64,000 nt of DNA from Brachynemurus nebulosus. Its lineage: Eukaryota; Arthropoda; Insecta; Neuroptera; Myrmeleontidae. Within the stretch, counting starts at the first letter, position 1. Each line of letters opens with the position of its first letter. The stretch is taken from assembly GCA_035578155.1 (NCBI GenBank), contig JAPWDM010000005.1, positions 23,372,877 to 23,436,876 of the forward strand. The letters are read 5' to 3'. Shown in pieces: positions 24,345 to 37,393 of the stretch. The translations under genes and the position numbers were made by a program. Below the pieces are notes generated by a model that was given only the letters and a program-made list of their open reading frames with translations, did not search any database and was not told the DNA's origin.

Positions 24345-26079
24345 TTTTTATTACAAATTTCACATACTTTTTTTTATTATTATCACTATTTTTGACATTT
24401 TTATTACTTTTTAAAATAATATTTTTAAGTATTCGTCTTTTTTTCTGAATTAATTATCATTTAAATTACTTTGTTTGTGGTTTCTATAGAAATAATTATA
24501 AAATATTTATTAAATGAAAAATTAAGAGGCGACTTTGCGTGTTTTATTGTCAATTTGCGTGTGGAAAGTTACTTTCCACACGCAAAAATGTATGCGGGAA
24601 GAGTACAGTGGGCAAACAGCTATTTTGCGTACAGAAATGTGTGCGCCAAGTTAGTACTTCTCCCAGATGAGTAATAAAAAATTATTTTCCGTTGCCCTGG
24701 AGCCCGTCATTTCTCTCGCCGGCCGGTACTGGGAACGGGAAGTTGAAAACGGATATGCCTAAAGCCTAGGCCATAAAAAGGGTTGACATCGTTTTGCGTT
24801 ATTTAACAGCATTGTCTTAAAAACAATAAAAGAAATTCCAAAAATTAACAATAGACAATTTTCTAAGTACACCTTTTACGAGCTTTATTTGTATAAATAT
24901 TTAAATATATAAAATTAATATTTATAGCACACACATATAAATGCATTCATATATGCTAGATATATACACGTATGTATATGTGTATTTCTAACAAAACACA
25001 TACATATACATTTACATATATGTACGTTTCTCTTACACTCTCACACGAATTAATTACATTGTTCTCTCTCAACGTAAATCCACGTTTTCACAATCGGAAT
25101 TAGTATTGTTTAATTATGTATTTACATAAGATCATAATATTAATAAGTAATACTACTAAAAAGAGATAATTTTCAAAATTTTCAACAAAATTTATTTTGA
25201 ATAGGTGTAAGTAAATAAATTGTATTCACAAGATTTACCATTGTTTGTGTTAAACTTAAAGGAGATAATTGTAATCGATTAAGCCGACTGTTGCGAAATA
25301 CTCTATTTTACCGGCGTGTTAGAAAAAATTTATGAAGCCCAAAACTGCCAGAAGAAAATGACATAAGCGACGGTGGATATTAAATAAAGTATCAAAAACC
25401 TTAATTTTTAATTTTATTTTTGAACTAATAAAAAATTCTCTAATTTAATCTATGTTAATTTCAAATTAAATTATATACTTTGATGTGTGTGGACAACAAA
25501 ATTCAATTTTCCTACATTAACATAAAATATTTAATTTAAAAACTTTTATTTACCTCTATTTGAAATCCATGATGTTACTAAGAAAAAACTTTGTCCGTAT
25601 TTTTTCTTTTAAATTATCACATTTCTTTTTATAAACAAATTTAAAAAAAGAAAAAAAATTAATTAATATTTAATGGCAAAAATAAAAAAAATGTTGGCCA
25701 TAATTGCACATTTTATTTTAATATTTTTTTTTTAATAATATTTATACATTTTATTTTTTCAATAAAATAAATAAAAACAACAGACTTTCAGGAAAAAAAA
25801 AACAGTGTATTTTTACTAAATTGTACAACAGTGAATATGTGTAAAATGTTTATTTAAGTATTGATTTTATACAAAATATATTTTCACAAAATACACACTA
25901 TAAATATCATTCTTTTTTTCAACACGTTTTTGAGGAAAATTCAAAAAACAAATATTTATTAAAATTTTAAATAGTTTTTTTGGTTTATATCAAACGTGTA
26001 AACTTCTACACTTTTTCTAATGTTTTTTCATTAAAATCAAACATTTTTCTTCAACTACGAACCAATTTTTCTTTTTAAT
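24345..26079. other. AT-rich non-coding stretch with a perfect short palindrome
   Basis: 24554-24586 is a perfect 16-bp-arm palindrome (TTTGCGTGTGGAAAGT, one base, then the complement). 24690-24760 is relatively GC-rich (CTCTCGCCGGCCGGTACTGG). 25470-26079 is extremely AT-rich. No supported gene. Confidence 0.5.
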
Positions 26080-26745
26080 TTATTTTTTTAAAACCATTGT
26101 AGCACATTTATTGTTGTCCGATAAATTACAATGATTTTTATATTGTACTTGCGACGACATTTCACGACGACTTTTCTCACATGAAAATGCATTGCAACCG
26201 TGACTACCCTGATTGAGGTTATAATCGTCGTTAAAGGACCACAATAGCATTGTTGTCGCCATGATGTGTGTAATGTGGTGGTGAAAATCTAAACTAACCC
26301 CGAAAAATCGGCGGTGAAACTGTTAAAAAAAATTTTCCGAATTTGATTTAATTTACAAAATTAAAACAAGAAATTTATATTAAGTGTTTTTTGTTTGTCG
26401 GATTGTTTATTTTTATCGTTTGAAATGTCTGTTCTGTTGGTTTGCGTTGTGACAAACACAGATTTTTTTTTAAATAACGTCTTTGTGTTGTGTTGTGTTA
26501 TTCACCAGAATGCACCATTCACACGGGGACACATGCATGTACGTATCTGTCGGCGACCCGTTATGAACTGAACGGGATCGACGCTTTTTGTCGAAGCCCG
26601 GCAAAAGATTCTGTATATGTGTTGTGTAGACGGTTAGAGTGGAGCGCGCGCTAGGCACACTGACTGCTACAAACACTATGAGCTTCTCACCGCTGCCACC
26701 ATCCGGGTATTCCCCCATCACGCTCGTTTCTAATAGAATAGACAA
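26080..26745 (-). other. Least AT-rich block: possible exon and promoter region
   Basis: On the minus strand a 60-codon frame runs from ATG at 26260-26262 to TAA at 26080-26082. The start context is CACATCATGG, and the frame begins MATTMLLWSFNDDYNLNQGS. It has five Cys and visibly higher GC than its surroundings. Upstream (26500-26725) lies a CG-containing block (GAGCGCGCGCTAGG, GTCGGCGACCCG) that could be a promoter or 5' exon; it also holds a 91-codon minus frame. No known domain was recognised. This may be a first exon, a small gene, or chance. Confidence 0.22.
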
Positions 26746-28020
26746 TGATGGTGCTATCGGACATATTTTGTAGCGTGTTTGTTCAAATGAAAATTCATCC
26801 CTTCTACAGTGTTTTTCACTGTACAGATATTATAATATGTATGTATGCATGTTGTGTACACATAGTAAAGTTACCCCTAAATGTTTTTAACTTCCCCATT
26901 TTAAATATAGACACAAAATTACTTAGAGTAGATCAATCAAATTCGTTTACTCGGAACGTTTAGTCGTTACCAGTTTGTAACTTTTGTACCGTTTTCAATC
27001 ATTTAAACACCACCACCATCGCCGAGTACAATTCACTGTATTTGGAAAAAAAATTAGGTTCATTAGAAAATTATGAAAATGGATTTTTCACGTATTTCAC
27101 TCGCATCATTCTTACTCCGACAAAACTAATTAAAAATACATTTTGACTAAAAAATTTCTTGTTAGGTGCTTTTAAAAATCGCTTAATGATTTAACGCGGG
27201 TGACAGTGTTAACTCATCCCCTTTTGAATCGAATATTCGATGTTCGATTTGAGGGATTGCCTTGTCAAGAATTCTATTAATAATTATTTTGTAACACAAA
27301 CATCTAAAGCTTAGATTGGACCAAAGTTTGTAACTGACGAAGAAAACTAACAACTTGTGTAAATGGTTAAACCCACTCACCCTTTATCGTTTAATTATTA
27401 GGGGGAGGGAGTTAACAGTAACCCTAAAATTAACGTCAATCATCTTTCAATAAATAAATATTAAATTTATCTTATTTTGATAAGTAAACGTACGAGCTAA
27501 ATTCCGTTAAAGATTTCTTGGACAGTAGTAATGCCAAATTTATCCAGTATGAAAGTGAAATTCTTGAGGAAACTTTTTTTTCTTACTAAGCGCGCGATTT
27601 GTGCCATCACATTTTCTTTTCTCCCATCTAAACAATGTCAGACATTATTTTGTTGCTTGAAGTGTGTAAGATAACTATTTCCCTACTTACTCCATCTAAA
27701 GAATGTCAGCGATTAAAAACTTAAAATAACAAAATTGTTGAATATTTACCCTAATTATGAAGTTTGAATGACATGTGACTGTCAAAAATGTTTTTTTATT
27801 CCAGATAAGTAAGTATGACCAGTTTTAATAATTTGCTTATACTTAGTACATATCCATATACAGAGTGTTCCTAGTAAAATTGTCACCGGAGGAATTTCGT
27901 AAACGATAAGAGATGAAGTTTTGGTTAAAGTAGATATAACAAAAATGATTTATTAAAAACAAAATGACTGATTGTTCTGCATTTTAGTTATCTTTTTCAT
28001 ACTAAATAAATAAAATGATT
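26746..28020. other. AT-rich non-coding stretch
   Basis: No supported gene or repeat boundary. Frames at 26745-26963 and 27183-27380 have no recognisable domain. Confidence 0.45.
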
Positions 28021-28028
28021 ATTGAGAG

Positions 28029-29080
28029 CAGTGCCGTAGCGTGCCTTGGTGGGGTCCTGTATCAAAATAAGTTGGGAGGCCCAAATGAAGGGTAAAGATT
28101 TTTAACAAAAGAAACTCCGTGGTTTGTCACTGTATATCGATCATTGCGGGATTCCCCCATTTAAGTGAGTGATTTGTATGAACAATGTATTAAGTTCAAG
28201 TTGAAATTCAAAGATAATAATTATATACAAGGACTGTATTACTATATTATCTATAGTCTAATTATGCTATATTATCTATAGCCAAATCAGAGGCTAAATC
28301 AAGTCCTCAGAGTATGTGTAAAAAACTGTAGCTAGCAATGTGTCCAGAGTGTCAGATATCGTTTAAGTCCATTAGTCGTTGAACTGCTCTCCCAAGACAC
28401 ACACCATATTGTTAGTATTGTTGATGAACCACTTGCAATAAAGTAATACATATATAGCATATATACGTACGCATGCGTATACAACTCAATACCCCACCCG
28501 CCTCACATAGAGTGTGGACGTGTGGTGATGTACATAGCACACATATCATACTAATATATTCGCATATTCGTGTCCATACATCATGTGTTTGGGTTGTATG
28601 TTTGCTGTGCTACGTCATTCACTGGCTTCAGGGGGAACAGTTTGATACACACACTAGTTTGGCTCCTTGGGCTAAATGATGCCAGTGATGCCAATATCCC
28701 GTTCAAAAACATCTAATGTGCATCAAATTTCAAGAGAGCATCAGCAGCGCATCATGTAGTATTAGACGCATCAGAAAAGTCATGATGCTGCATCGATGCG
28801 GCAAAGCTTACATTTTTGAAGTTACGCATGTTGCCAACTTTTGGGCGCACTCTTAACCCGGGAAAAAAAGAGATTGCTTTTTTGACTTTTGTCATTTCTG
28901 AAGTGAAAACTCTGTAGGCACGTTCGACAGTTTTTTTTATGTTTTTTTCCCGGGAAGCACGAAATTAAGTGACATTCTGGATAACATTTTACTAATTTTT
29001 GCTTATACACGTTAGGGGCCTTTGTAGCCCGGGGGCCCCGTATGATTGATACGACTGATACGGCGGTAGCTACGCCCCTG
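28029..29080. mobile_element. hAT-type element, non-autonomous
   Basis: The left end is CAGTGCCGTAGCGTGCC and the right end finishes GCGGTAGCTACGCCCCTG. The complement CAGGGGCGTAGCTACC is a typical hAT terminus. The 8-bp duplications ATTGAGAG (28021-28028) and ATCGAGAG (29081-29088) match at 7 of 8 bases. GGGGCCCCCGGGC-rich subterminal sequence sits at the right. The interior has no transposase frame, but GCATCA repeats occur near 28740-28800. Confidence 0.82.
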
Positions 29081-29088
29081 ATCGAGAG

Positions 29089-30049
29089 TGGCATTATTCA
29101 GATGGAGCAATTGAAAATTTGACTCGAGAAAATTGTTTAATTGTTTAATTGATTCTTTGTTTATTTGTGGCGGTGATAACACCCCTGTTGAGATATAGAG
29201 AAAGCGGCATTATTGAGAGTGATACTTTTGAAAGCTTCTACTATATTTTATTTTCATCTCAACTATACATTTATTGGAGAATCATATGAAATCTGATTGA
29301 ATTGATAGTTGATTTCCAAATTTCAAAAAATTTAATTAAATAATTTTTGCCTTTTGTGAGTAATTTGTACAATTGAAAATCGAAAACAAAAACTTTATTA
29401 ATAAAAAAACCAAATTTGAAATTCTCTATTTACCTTTCTATTCATAAATAATTCTCGGAAAAAATTGTGAAAATCCATATTTATCAATGGTAAAATATTT
29501 ATGTAAAATCAACAAACAAACCAAATAGACAAAACTAAAAATTCCTCAAAAAAAATTGAAATACATAATTAATATTACATTAATTTTTTTTTAAATATAT
29601 ATACAGTTTATTCACCATTTAAAAAAAAATAAGAAAAAAAACGGGTCGCTATGCTTCGATGATTATTTTATATCTATTTTTTTGATCTAGTTATAAAAAC
29701 ATGTTTTTTTTTTTTTATGCCAAGATCTATACATGATACCAACTCAAATTTGAAAATAAAGCCATATCCACTGGTGTATAAATACAAATTCCGGCATTAA
29801 AGCCAGAAAACAAACAATGTATGCTAATGTTGTAGTTTTTGGCTTGAAGGACAAAAATACTAACACCATAGCAAGGATTTTTACTTAAGGGGTAACACCA
29901 TTTTGAAATTTAAAAAAAAAAAAAATGAAACATTTCCATCATCCTAACTTGAAAAACATCACATTTTTCAGAAATATTCATATTTCATTCCTTTTATTTA
30001 TTTTATCTGCACTCCCACCGTGATTATCATAAGGACTGAACTGAAAATA
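29089..30049. other. AT-rich non-coding stretch
   Basis: No gene. A partial echo of GAGAGTGGCATTATT (29085) and GCGGCATTATTGAGAGTGA (29203) suggests a small local duplication. Confidence 0.4.
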
Positions 30050-30150
30050 AAAAAATTAGGCTTGCAACAAATATTCGTCAACTATTCGATGTTCGAACTT
30101 ATTCGTCGCCGAATATCGAATATTAAAACGCTATTCGCACAAATTTCCGC
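30050..30150 (+). repeat. Dispersed repeat Q, copy 1
   Basis: Contains AATTAGGCTTGCAACAAATA followed by multiple ATTCG / CGAATA motifs. About 200 bp here (from near 29935, with CACTCCCACCGTGATTAT) aligns with 33440-33665. Confidence 0.5.
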
Positions 30151-31245
30151 ATAAAAGTAACGAAAAGAAAAAATAAATGACAATACTTGTTAAAAGAGGT
30201 TCAAATTTCAAATTTTGCTCCGAGAATAAGACGATTTTATCAATCTATTGAAAAGTAATAAAGTGGTCGCCAGTAGATGAAATCTTACATATAGAGGTAT
30301 GTTCTGGTATTAGAAAACATGTTTAAAAATCAGTCTAAGTCACTAAGTAGTCGTCCACACTGTGTGCGATACTGGACCGAGCGTTACCGTGTCGAACGAG
30401 ACCGAGCGAGTCTGAATCTAGTTAGTGTTTCATACTACTTGCTGTTTTGTACTGTTTATGATTTGCTGAATTTGACAGATCACTGCAATTGTCAGTTTAT
30501 TTTCCATAATTATCATTTATACATTATTATACACATCGGAATTTTATTATATCGAATAATTTCTTGTATACAAACGTTTCTGTAATAGGGTAAATTATTT
30601 AAAATGAACAATTTTATTTTATATACTTATTTTTTGGAAAGTAATATTAAGATTACGTTTAGGACAAAAATCGCTCTTTAAAAATCGTTCGCACTGGGTC
30701 CATGAAATAAATAAAAATAGGTACGAACGTGGTGATATCATCTTTTACCTCAGCAACGACAAGATCCATAAAAATTTTTGAGGGTACTTTACAATGACTT
30801 CTAGTACCTTCGATTATATTTTAATTTAATTATTAAACCATCTAAATTTAATTTTTTTTTAAATATACTGCCATAATCTGCCAACAGAATCTCGGTTGTG
30901 GTAATTATTATGTTTTTGATCTCACAATGCTTGGCGTAAATAAATTTCATTTATTAATAATTCGATGTCCATTTTTATCTTATTATTATTATATGTCTTA
31001 AATAATACAAAAAAATATTATATATGTATATATTACGACGCAGCAACAATGGACAAAAACGATAAAAACGACAACAGAAAGCACAACAAACGAAATCAGC
31101 TTCAAAACGTTTGAAAAATATCAAACTTGTTTGACATTAGCAAATCAGCTCGGTCCGGACTCGCATCGCATCGCACGGCAACGATTTGAATCGGCCATGT
31201 ATTTGAACATGTACATTAAAATGTATGTGTTTAACAAAATAGTAT
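30151..31245. other. Non-coding stretch with a few GC-richer patches
   Basis: 30345-30415 (CGAGCGTTACCGTGTCGAAC) and 31140-31195 (GCTCGGTCCGGACTCGCATC) are less AT-rich and loosely echo each other. No frame with a recognisable domain was found. Confidence 0.4.
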
Positions 31246-31420
31246 GTACTACTTGTCTATGAGACGACGATCTCTAATAGCAGGACGAAGGGAAGAGGAG
31301 AATTGACACGAACTGTTATGCTAAAAAGAGACAGACGAATACATATTTTGCTAAAAAGAGACAGATCACAATGAAGGCAACGATGGCGTCAGAGATCATC
31401 GTCTCATAGACAAGTAATAC
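31246..31420. repeat. Short inverted repeat, 30-bp arms
   Basis: The left arm starts GTACTACTTGTCTATGAGAC (31246-31275) and pairs with 31391-31420 with two mismatches. The loop contains two copies of GCTAAAAAGAGACAGA. It may be a small MITE. Confidence 0.65.
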
Positions 31421-31471
31421 TCGCTCGACATCGCTCTGCTGTTACTCGCTTTCTGTGTGCACGTACACTAA

Positions 31472-32076
31472 GGCTATGGTCACAGTGCATCCGACTTCGG
31501 CAGTGTATACACGGATGAATTGTGTGGTCTCATTGTGTCCGTGTTCGGCAGTATAACGGTAAAATTGATTTTTGATTTCAGTATAATTTAGAAATTATAT
31601 TGTTAATAAAATGAAAATAGAAAAAAATATTCACGTTTTAAAAAAACCTTTACTAAAAATATTAATTTTCTGCTATAAAAAAAAAAAAATACAAAAGTTA
31701 GTGAAATTTGCAAGAAAAAAAAATAATAACAATAAATTTTACACTATTTTCTTATATTTAGTGGAAAAATGTGGCAAGTTTTTTGATAAATCCAATAAAT
31801 TATATTATAAGGGTATTAAATATGATTTTAAATTTATTATTAATACATATTTATTCATATCACACAACATAACACTGACACATACTGCCGAAGAGAACAA
31901 ATTCATTTGATTTTGGTAAGTATCCGGTGAAATTTGACCGTTCACGCCAGTGTAATTCGGTCTCACTGTAACCATTTACATTTAATAACATATACAGTTG
32001 TTTGATTGGCCATTCACTGCCGTGCACGCCAGTGTTAAAAATTCTGACAAAGTCGGATGCATGTGTGACCATAGCC
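31472..32076. mobile_element. PIF/Harbinger-type MITE I
   Basis: The left end is GGCTATGGTCACAGTGCATC and the right end finishes GGATGCATGTGTGACCATAGCC. The TAA target duplication is intact (31469-31471 and 32077-32079). Internal motifs such as ACTTCGGCAG, TTCGGCAGT and ACTGCCGAAG repeat in both orientations. The 99-codon AT-rich frame inside has no transposase features. Confidence 0.85.
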
Positions 32077-32079
32077 TAA

Positions 32080-33439
32080 GGAAAATGCTAGAAAATGAAG
32101 AATATTTTGGATTCTCGTTATCGAATATCTTTCGATGCTGCGTATAGTGTCTTTACGAGAAGTACAAGAAATCAAATTTTCACGTAACTGACTCTCATAC
32201 TCGCTCATAGTAACATTGGTAGCATATGTACAAATAAAACTGTTGGGTTTATTTATCGATTTTTATGATACACCATTAAAAATATATGTCATCACACTTA
32301 GCGAATTTTATTTAAGGTTGATACTGCCCCTTAATAAATATACCACTAAACGATAAAACTCATATTAAAATGCCATAAAGATTGGAACAAACAAAAAAAT
32401 AATAATCTTATCTCTTATACAGGTAAAAATAATTTTTTTTGATTTGATACCCAGATAAGAGACGCACAACGTAAGGGGTGACATAGGTATCGATGAAATG
32501 AAGGTGTTTTGTTTGAAAAAGGTACGTTCTTCTGTTTGCTGGCCCGGTTTTCAATATCCGTTACAACAAGATGTGTTAAAAATTTTAAATAAAAATAACA
32601 AAACCTCATATTTGCCAACATAATCGTTCCTGGAAGATTTAATGCTTTCTTCTCGTTTCTATAGAGATAAAAAAAATATACAAATTTTACAGTTATTTTA
32701 ATAAATATTTTTTTTTCTGAACCAAATCACATTATCCAACTAACAAATTTGAATTCATCCATTTAAATGACCACTTTATGAATTTACAATTTCCTTTACA
32801 TTTATCAACTCAATATTTTGCCTTAACTCAATAACTGAGTCCATCTATATGTGACGTATATGTGGCCGAACGTTAAAAGAGACACTAATGGACTTTGGAC
32901 AACTGCATATGACTGACTGGATAAGTTCTATCTGTTGTGGTCAGAATAGAGATATATGCCTAACATTATTATTTGTTACTAATATTGATATATTACCTGC
33001 ATTAATATATCTGTTGCCCCATTAACAACGGAATGCTTTATTGCAAGCCAACTTAATGGGGAGACGGATGGTGAGGGTAATGGGGAATGTAATATTGGTT
33101 AGTGATTACTCATTATATAATAGTGTCATATCACATAGGACTACTGCGATATGTAATTTCAATTGTTTTAGTGTATTCCCAGCACCCCCACCAATCGTCA
33201 AAGTGTTCAGGGTATTTAGTGTTAGAGACAACAATTTTTCTACATTTCACAAAGGTGTATTTAAAAAAAATTATAGGATAATAGAAAATGCATTTCAAAT
33301 TTTTTGCAGCTCTTCCAGTTTTGTAAAAAAAAATTGTTTTTTAATTATTTTAGATAGAATAATTATTAGATCATCGACTAGATCATCAAATTTATTCAAA
33401 ATAGGCTCTCAGTAATCTCACCTCCACACTAATTAAATT
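32080..33439. other. AT-rich non-coding stretch
   Basis: No supported gene. The 124-codon frame at 33041-33415 is rich in F, S and N with no recognisable domain. Confidence 0.45.
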
Positions 33440-33665
33440 TATTTTATGCTGAAGTCAGAATACTTTCCACCATCTTAACTTAAAAATTCATTATATTCAT
33501 TTTACCTACACTCCCACCATGGTTTGTGATAATAACAGAGTTGATAGTAAAAGAATTAGGTTTGTAACGAATATTCGGCAATTATTTGGTATACTGTTCG
33601 GTCATTTTCTGATATTCCCCCAACACCAAATATCGAAACACTATTCGGGTAAATATCGAATGGTA
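33440..33665 (+). repeat. Dispersed repeat Q, copy 2
   Basis: It aligns with 29935-30150: both have CACTCCCACC, AATTAGGYTTG, AACRAATATTCG and CGAAACACTATTCG-like phrases. Confidence 0.5.
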
Positions 33666-33703
33666 GAAGAAAACAGATTTCACGCATTTAATGAACGCAT
33701 TAA

Positions 33704-34358
33704 GGGGGGAGGGTCCTCCAGAACTTTTAAATTTTTCATTTTTTGGTTTGCTTTAAAAGTTCATTTGAACCTTAAGGAATATATTTCTAATGTTTTAATC
33801 CCAACAGAAAGATTATATAGGACAACGATAAACTCTACTTTTCAAGAACGAAAACTTTTTAATAGCGTTTTTCTCAAAACAGTTTTTTTCCGCGCCGTGG
33901 AACATAACTTAAAAAGTTATTAAGGTATTAACTTGAAATTTTGTACAGATATTCTTTAAGATATTGGCCTTTGCATATACCTAAAATTTTGCATAAATTA
34001 TTACTATAAATATTGTTTATAACAATTTGTTTATAAAAAAAAAGTGAAACTTTTTCTTTTTGGTTTTAAATTGTGAAAAAAAAATTTTCTCATCAGAAAT
34101 AGATATATGCTCTTGCGTAATGACTTATTTTAATAAAAATTTTTTTGTCCGATTGAATTCAGTTGATTACAAGAGGCTGGGCACTCCACGGCGCAAATTA
34201 AGTGAGTCAACTTGGAACAGTTGTTGCGCCACCATTTTTTCTTTTTTTTTTGTATAAAAATTTATGAGTGAATACACCATAACATGTATTATACTATATA
34301 ACTTCATTTGATACAATAAAATTATGAAAAAACCTGTTGTCTGGAGGACCCTCACCCC
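33704..34358 (+). mobile_element. Family P element P1, TTAA target site
   Basis: The left end is GGGGGGAGGGTCCTCCAGAA and the right end finishes TGTCTGGAGGACCCTCACCCC. TTAA flanks both sides (33700-33703 and 34359-34362). TTAA insertion is typical of piggyBac and Kolobok elements; the end sequence does not settle which. The body matches P2 in reverse (CCGCGCCGTGGAACATAAC; CCACGGCGCAAATTAAGTG). It is non-autonomous, about 655 bp. Confidence 0.85.
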
Positions 34359-34599
34359 TTAATAGTACACAAAAATATTCCTATGGTGGATTCTGATTTC
34401 CCATTATTTCCCAGTTCTTCCACCATCATTCTAAATTATATTAACCTAAAATCTGATGATTAATTGGACCGTGACGAAAGATTCAAAAATAAAATAAAAC
34501 CGTATGTAGCTTACAAAATCGTAATTTAGCGCAAAGAAAATGATCACGACAATATTTTCAGACTGTACGAAACACAGCTTTTAGTGAATTTTTGAACGG

Positions 34600-34698
34600 A
34601 AATTACAGCAGGTGTTATGACGAGACCTGAGTTCGGGACTGCAATAGAAATTTGTTCGGGATCCCTAGAATTTGAAATTGAGAATAATAATCAACAAA

Positions 34699-34789
<91 letters not shown>

Positions 34790-35092
34790 CTACATGGAAA
34801 CTCTGGAATAAAACCTATTTTTACGAAATTTGGTGAAAACGTTGGGTAGGTTTTTCAGTCAAGCACGTCCGATGCCCAGAATTCTAAACCAAAATTCTGA
34901 AATTTTTCAAATATTTTTACGCCATAATTTTCAGAAAAAAAAAATTTGGAACTAAGAATTTTCTATGTTAAGTATATAGTTTGTTTATTTTGTTTGGAAT
35001 ATGAACACCATATTTCCTTCTCTGTTTTGCAGAATAGAAAAAACAATATAAACAAATAATACAAGATACTGCTACAGGGGTATTTTAATGTT
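34600..35092 (-). mobile_element. Family B element copy B3
   Basis: In reverse orientation: B 3' part (GACCTGAGTTCGGGACTG, AAATTTGTTCGGGATCCCTA), (TA)n at 34702-34785, then B 5' part (TTTTTACGAAATTTGGTGAA, CAAGCACGTCCGATG, CTGCTACAGGGGTATTTT). A roughly 65-bp foreign segment (34980-35045, TTTGGAATATGAACACC and TTCTCTGTTTTGCAGAA) matches the palindrome at 59519-59763. Confidence 0.7.
34702..34785. repeat. (TA)n tract
   Basis: About 42 TA units inside B3. Confidence 0.92.
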
Positions 35093-36435
35093 ACGTGTTA
35101 AGACTAATGTTCGCATTATTTTCATCGTCACTGTACTTTCCATTGACCATTCTATAATATTATATAACATTATTAGTATAGTAAATATGTACTTTTAAAA
35201 AAAAAAGCAAAAGGAACTAAAGAGAGCTTATTTCTCCACTATTTTTGTCTGTAAAAAGAATTTTCTCAACTATTTATTGTCCATTTCAAAAGTACAACAG
35301 TACGACAATACTCTACAGTTCTACACGGTCATATTATTGCAGTCATTATCTTTTTTTAATACATAATATAATGTATAATGTGTGTTCACTTCCTCAAGCA
35401 AGACATTCTTTCATAACCAAGACCCTAGCAGGTCTCATATGTACATACTATTATTATTGTTATTATGATAAAGTAACATACTAACAAAAATTCGAACTGG
35501 ACATAATGTAAAAATATTACTGTTTCAAGAATATAGTAACCATTTTCCGCCATACATTATATTCCTGTTCCTCCATTCAAGAAGCAATTTATAATAAATT
35601 ATACATTTCTCAAAAAAAAAGAAATCAATAATATATCTATATGTTTTTTACTGCCACCATTTTCTTTCAACTGTATCCCGGGTGATGGTGTGTAGCGGGG
35701 CCCCCGGTGAAAATGCTGATCTGTTTATCGTATTTTTATTTCTTTGTGAGATTAACCTTTCATAATACAATACAAAACAATTCAATCCCTGAAAACAAAA
35801 CATTATATACGTTCGAACGGTTGAACGCAATAAAATTTTGTTTTTACAACTACACAGGAAAAAAAAGTGAATTTTCGTTTTTAATAAATGTTTTTGTTAC
35901 ATTTGTTTGAAGAGAGAAAGAGCCCCTGTGTACCTAAGTTTATTTTTACTCTTTTTTTGGGATCAGTGAATTTTGTAATGTAATGACTTTTTAGTGTAAT
36001 AGTTTTAAAAACGGTTTTATTAAAGAAAACAAAAAGTTTATTAGAAAGTCAGATGACGTAGAAAACATCAGAAGAATATATTTCTCCGGATTCGTATTCT
36101 AATTAACCAGCCCTTTTCAAAATCATAAAAAATGAAATTAGTACTACCTACAGTAATCGCTAGAAAAAGTTAAGAATACCGCAGAAGCACATACCTTTGC
36201 TGCAATTCTGTTTGAAATATTATAGGCGCAAGCTCAAACGACCTCCAGAAACTGAGGTGAAGGGAACACAAATTGTATTATTTCCATAGTTACCAACCAA
36301 ACCAAGTAATTAGGTTTCTATATGAGTGAGTGCGTAAACTTCTATTTATTAATATGATAGACAGAGATAAATGCATATGCAGATAAAAATGTTCTTCTTA
36401 GCTTGTGCCTATAATAGTTACGCTTTCATTTTTTG
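35093..36435. other. AT-rich non-coding stretch
   Basis: No supported gene. 35680-35712 (CCCGGGTGATGGTG, GCGGGGCCCCCGGTG) is GC-rich and hAT-interior-like, but no ends were found. Several 60-80-codon frames lack recognisable domains. Confidence 0.4.
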
Positions 36436-36439
36436 TTAA

Positions 36440-36572
36440 GGGAAGAGGGTCCTCCAGAACTTTCAAATTTTTTATTTTGTGTTTTGCTTTAAAAGATCAT
36501 TTGAACCTTAAGGAATATATTTCTAATGTTTTAAAGATCATTTTAACCTTAAGGAATTTATTTTTAATGTTT
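36440..36572 (+). mobile_element. Family P fragment P3
   Basis: Follows TTAA (36436-36439) and begins GGAAGAGGGTCCTCCAGAAC, as in P1. It carries a 41-bp tandem duplication (AGATCATTTGAACCTTAAGG at 36494 and a close copy at 36535). It then breaks off directly into family A sequence. Confidence 0.7.
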
Positions 36573-37391
36573 TATTTATAAATAATTTTAAATTTTGAGT
36601 CATAAAGGATTCATAATTAACATTTTTGTAGAGCCTGCAAAGCGGCGTCCCTGCCACACCTATGAAGAGATGCCGCGTCAAAGGAGGTGAGACGCTGCAT
36701 AGTTCATATTAAAAATTTTGCATTTTACACAGATTTTACACATGATGCATGCCATATGTAACCATTTTTGGCACCTTATACATCTTAACCAGTCAACTTT
36801 TTTTTTGTTTCTAAGTACTTTTGAAAACATTCAATACAAAGGCAATCATCATTATTTTCGTTATCTTCACTAATATAAGGGTTCTTCCTGATCAATTAAT
36901 GGATCTTTTATATTTACGTGGCATAATTTACAGTCCAAAAAAAAAAATGCATCATTAAGGTATAAGTCTATGTTTTTAACATGTAATATGATGCGGCATC
37001 TATACCAACTTTAAACGCGGCATCTCTCCTTTTTGTTGGGATAGATGCCGCATGTTGCTATAGCAAGCATAGTGCGAAATTCTAACCTAAAATTTTATAT
37101 AGTACTTTTAAAATATATCTAAATTATAATAACAAAACTCATTTTCACTAAACCAATGAAATATACATTCTTAAATTGTAATAAGTTAAATGCTTGATAA
37201 AATATTATGTTAAAAAACTTACTTTTCAATAATAAAAAGTTGGATAATTACTAAACTGATGGACTAATCATAAATGTTACCATATACAGCTTAAATAAGT
37301 AACTTATTTTAAACATATAATCCATTAATCGCGCTATCTATCAATCAACGGACGAGCTATGGCTACTGCGGCATCTCTCCCGCACTTACCC
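36573..37391 (+). mobile_element. Family A DNA transposon, copy A3, left end missing
   Basis: It joins P3 at about 36572 and matches A1 from TTTATAAATAATTTTAAATT onward. It ends GCGGCATCTCTCCCGCACTTACCC, followed by TA. The (TA)n of A1 and the G-rich insert of A2 are absent. The first ~100 bp of the element, including the left terminal repeat, is missing. Confidence 0.78.
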
Positions 37392-37393
37392 TA

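Noticed and set aside
33041..33923. Two consecutive plus-strand frames of 124 and 134 codons
   Set aside because: The first has no domain. The second runs from repeat Q into element P1, so it crosses unrelated repeats.
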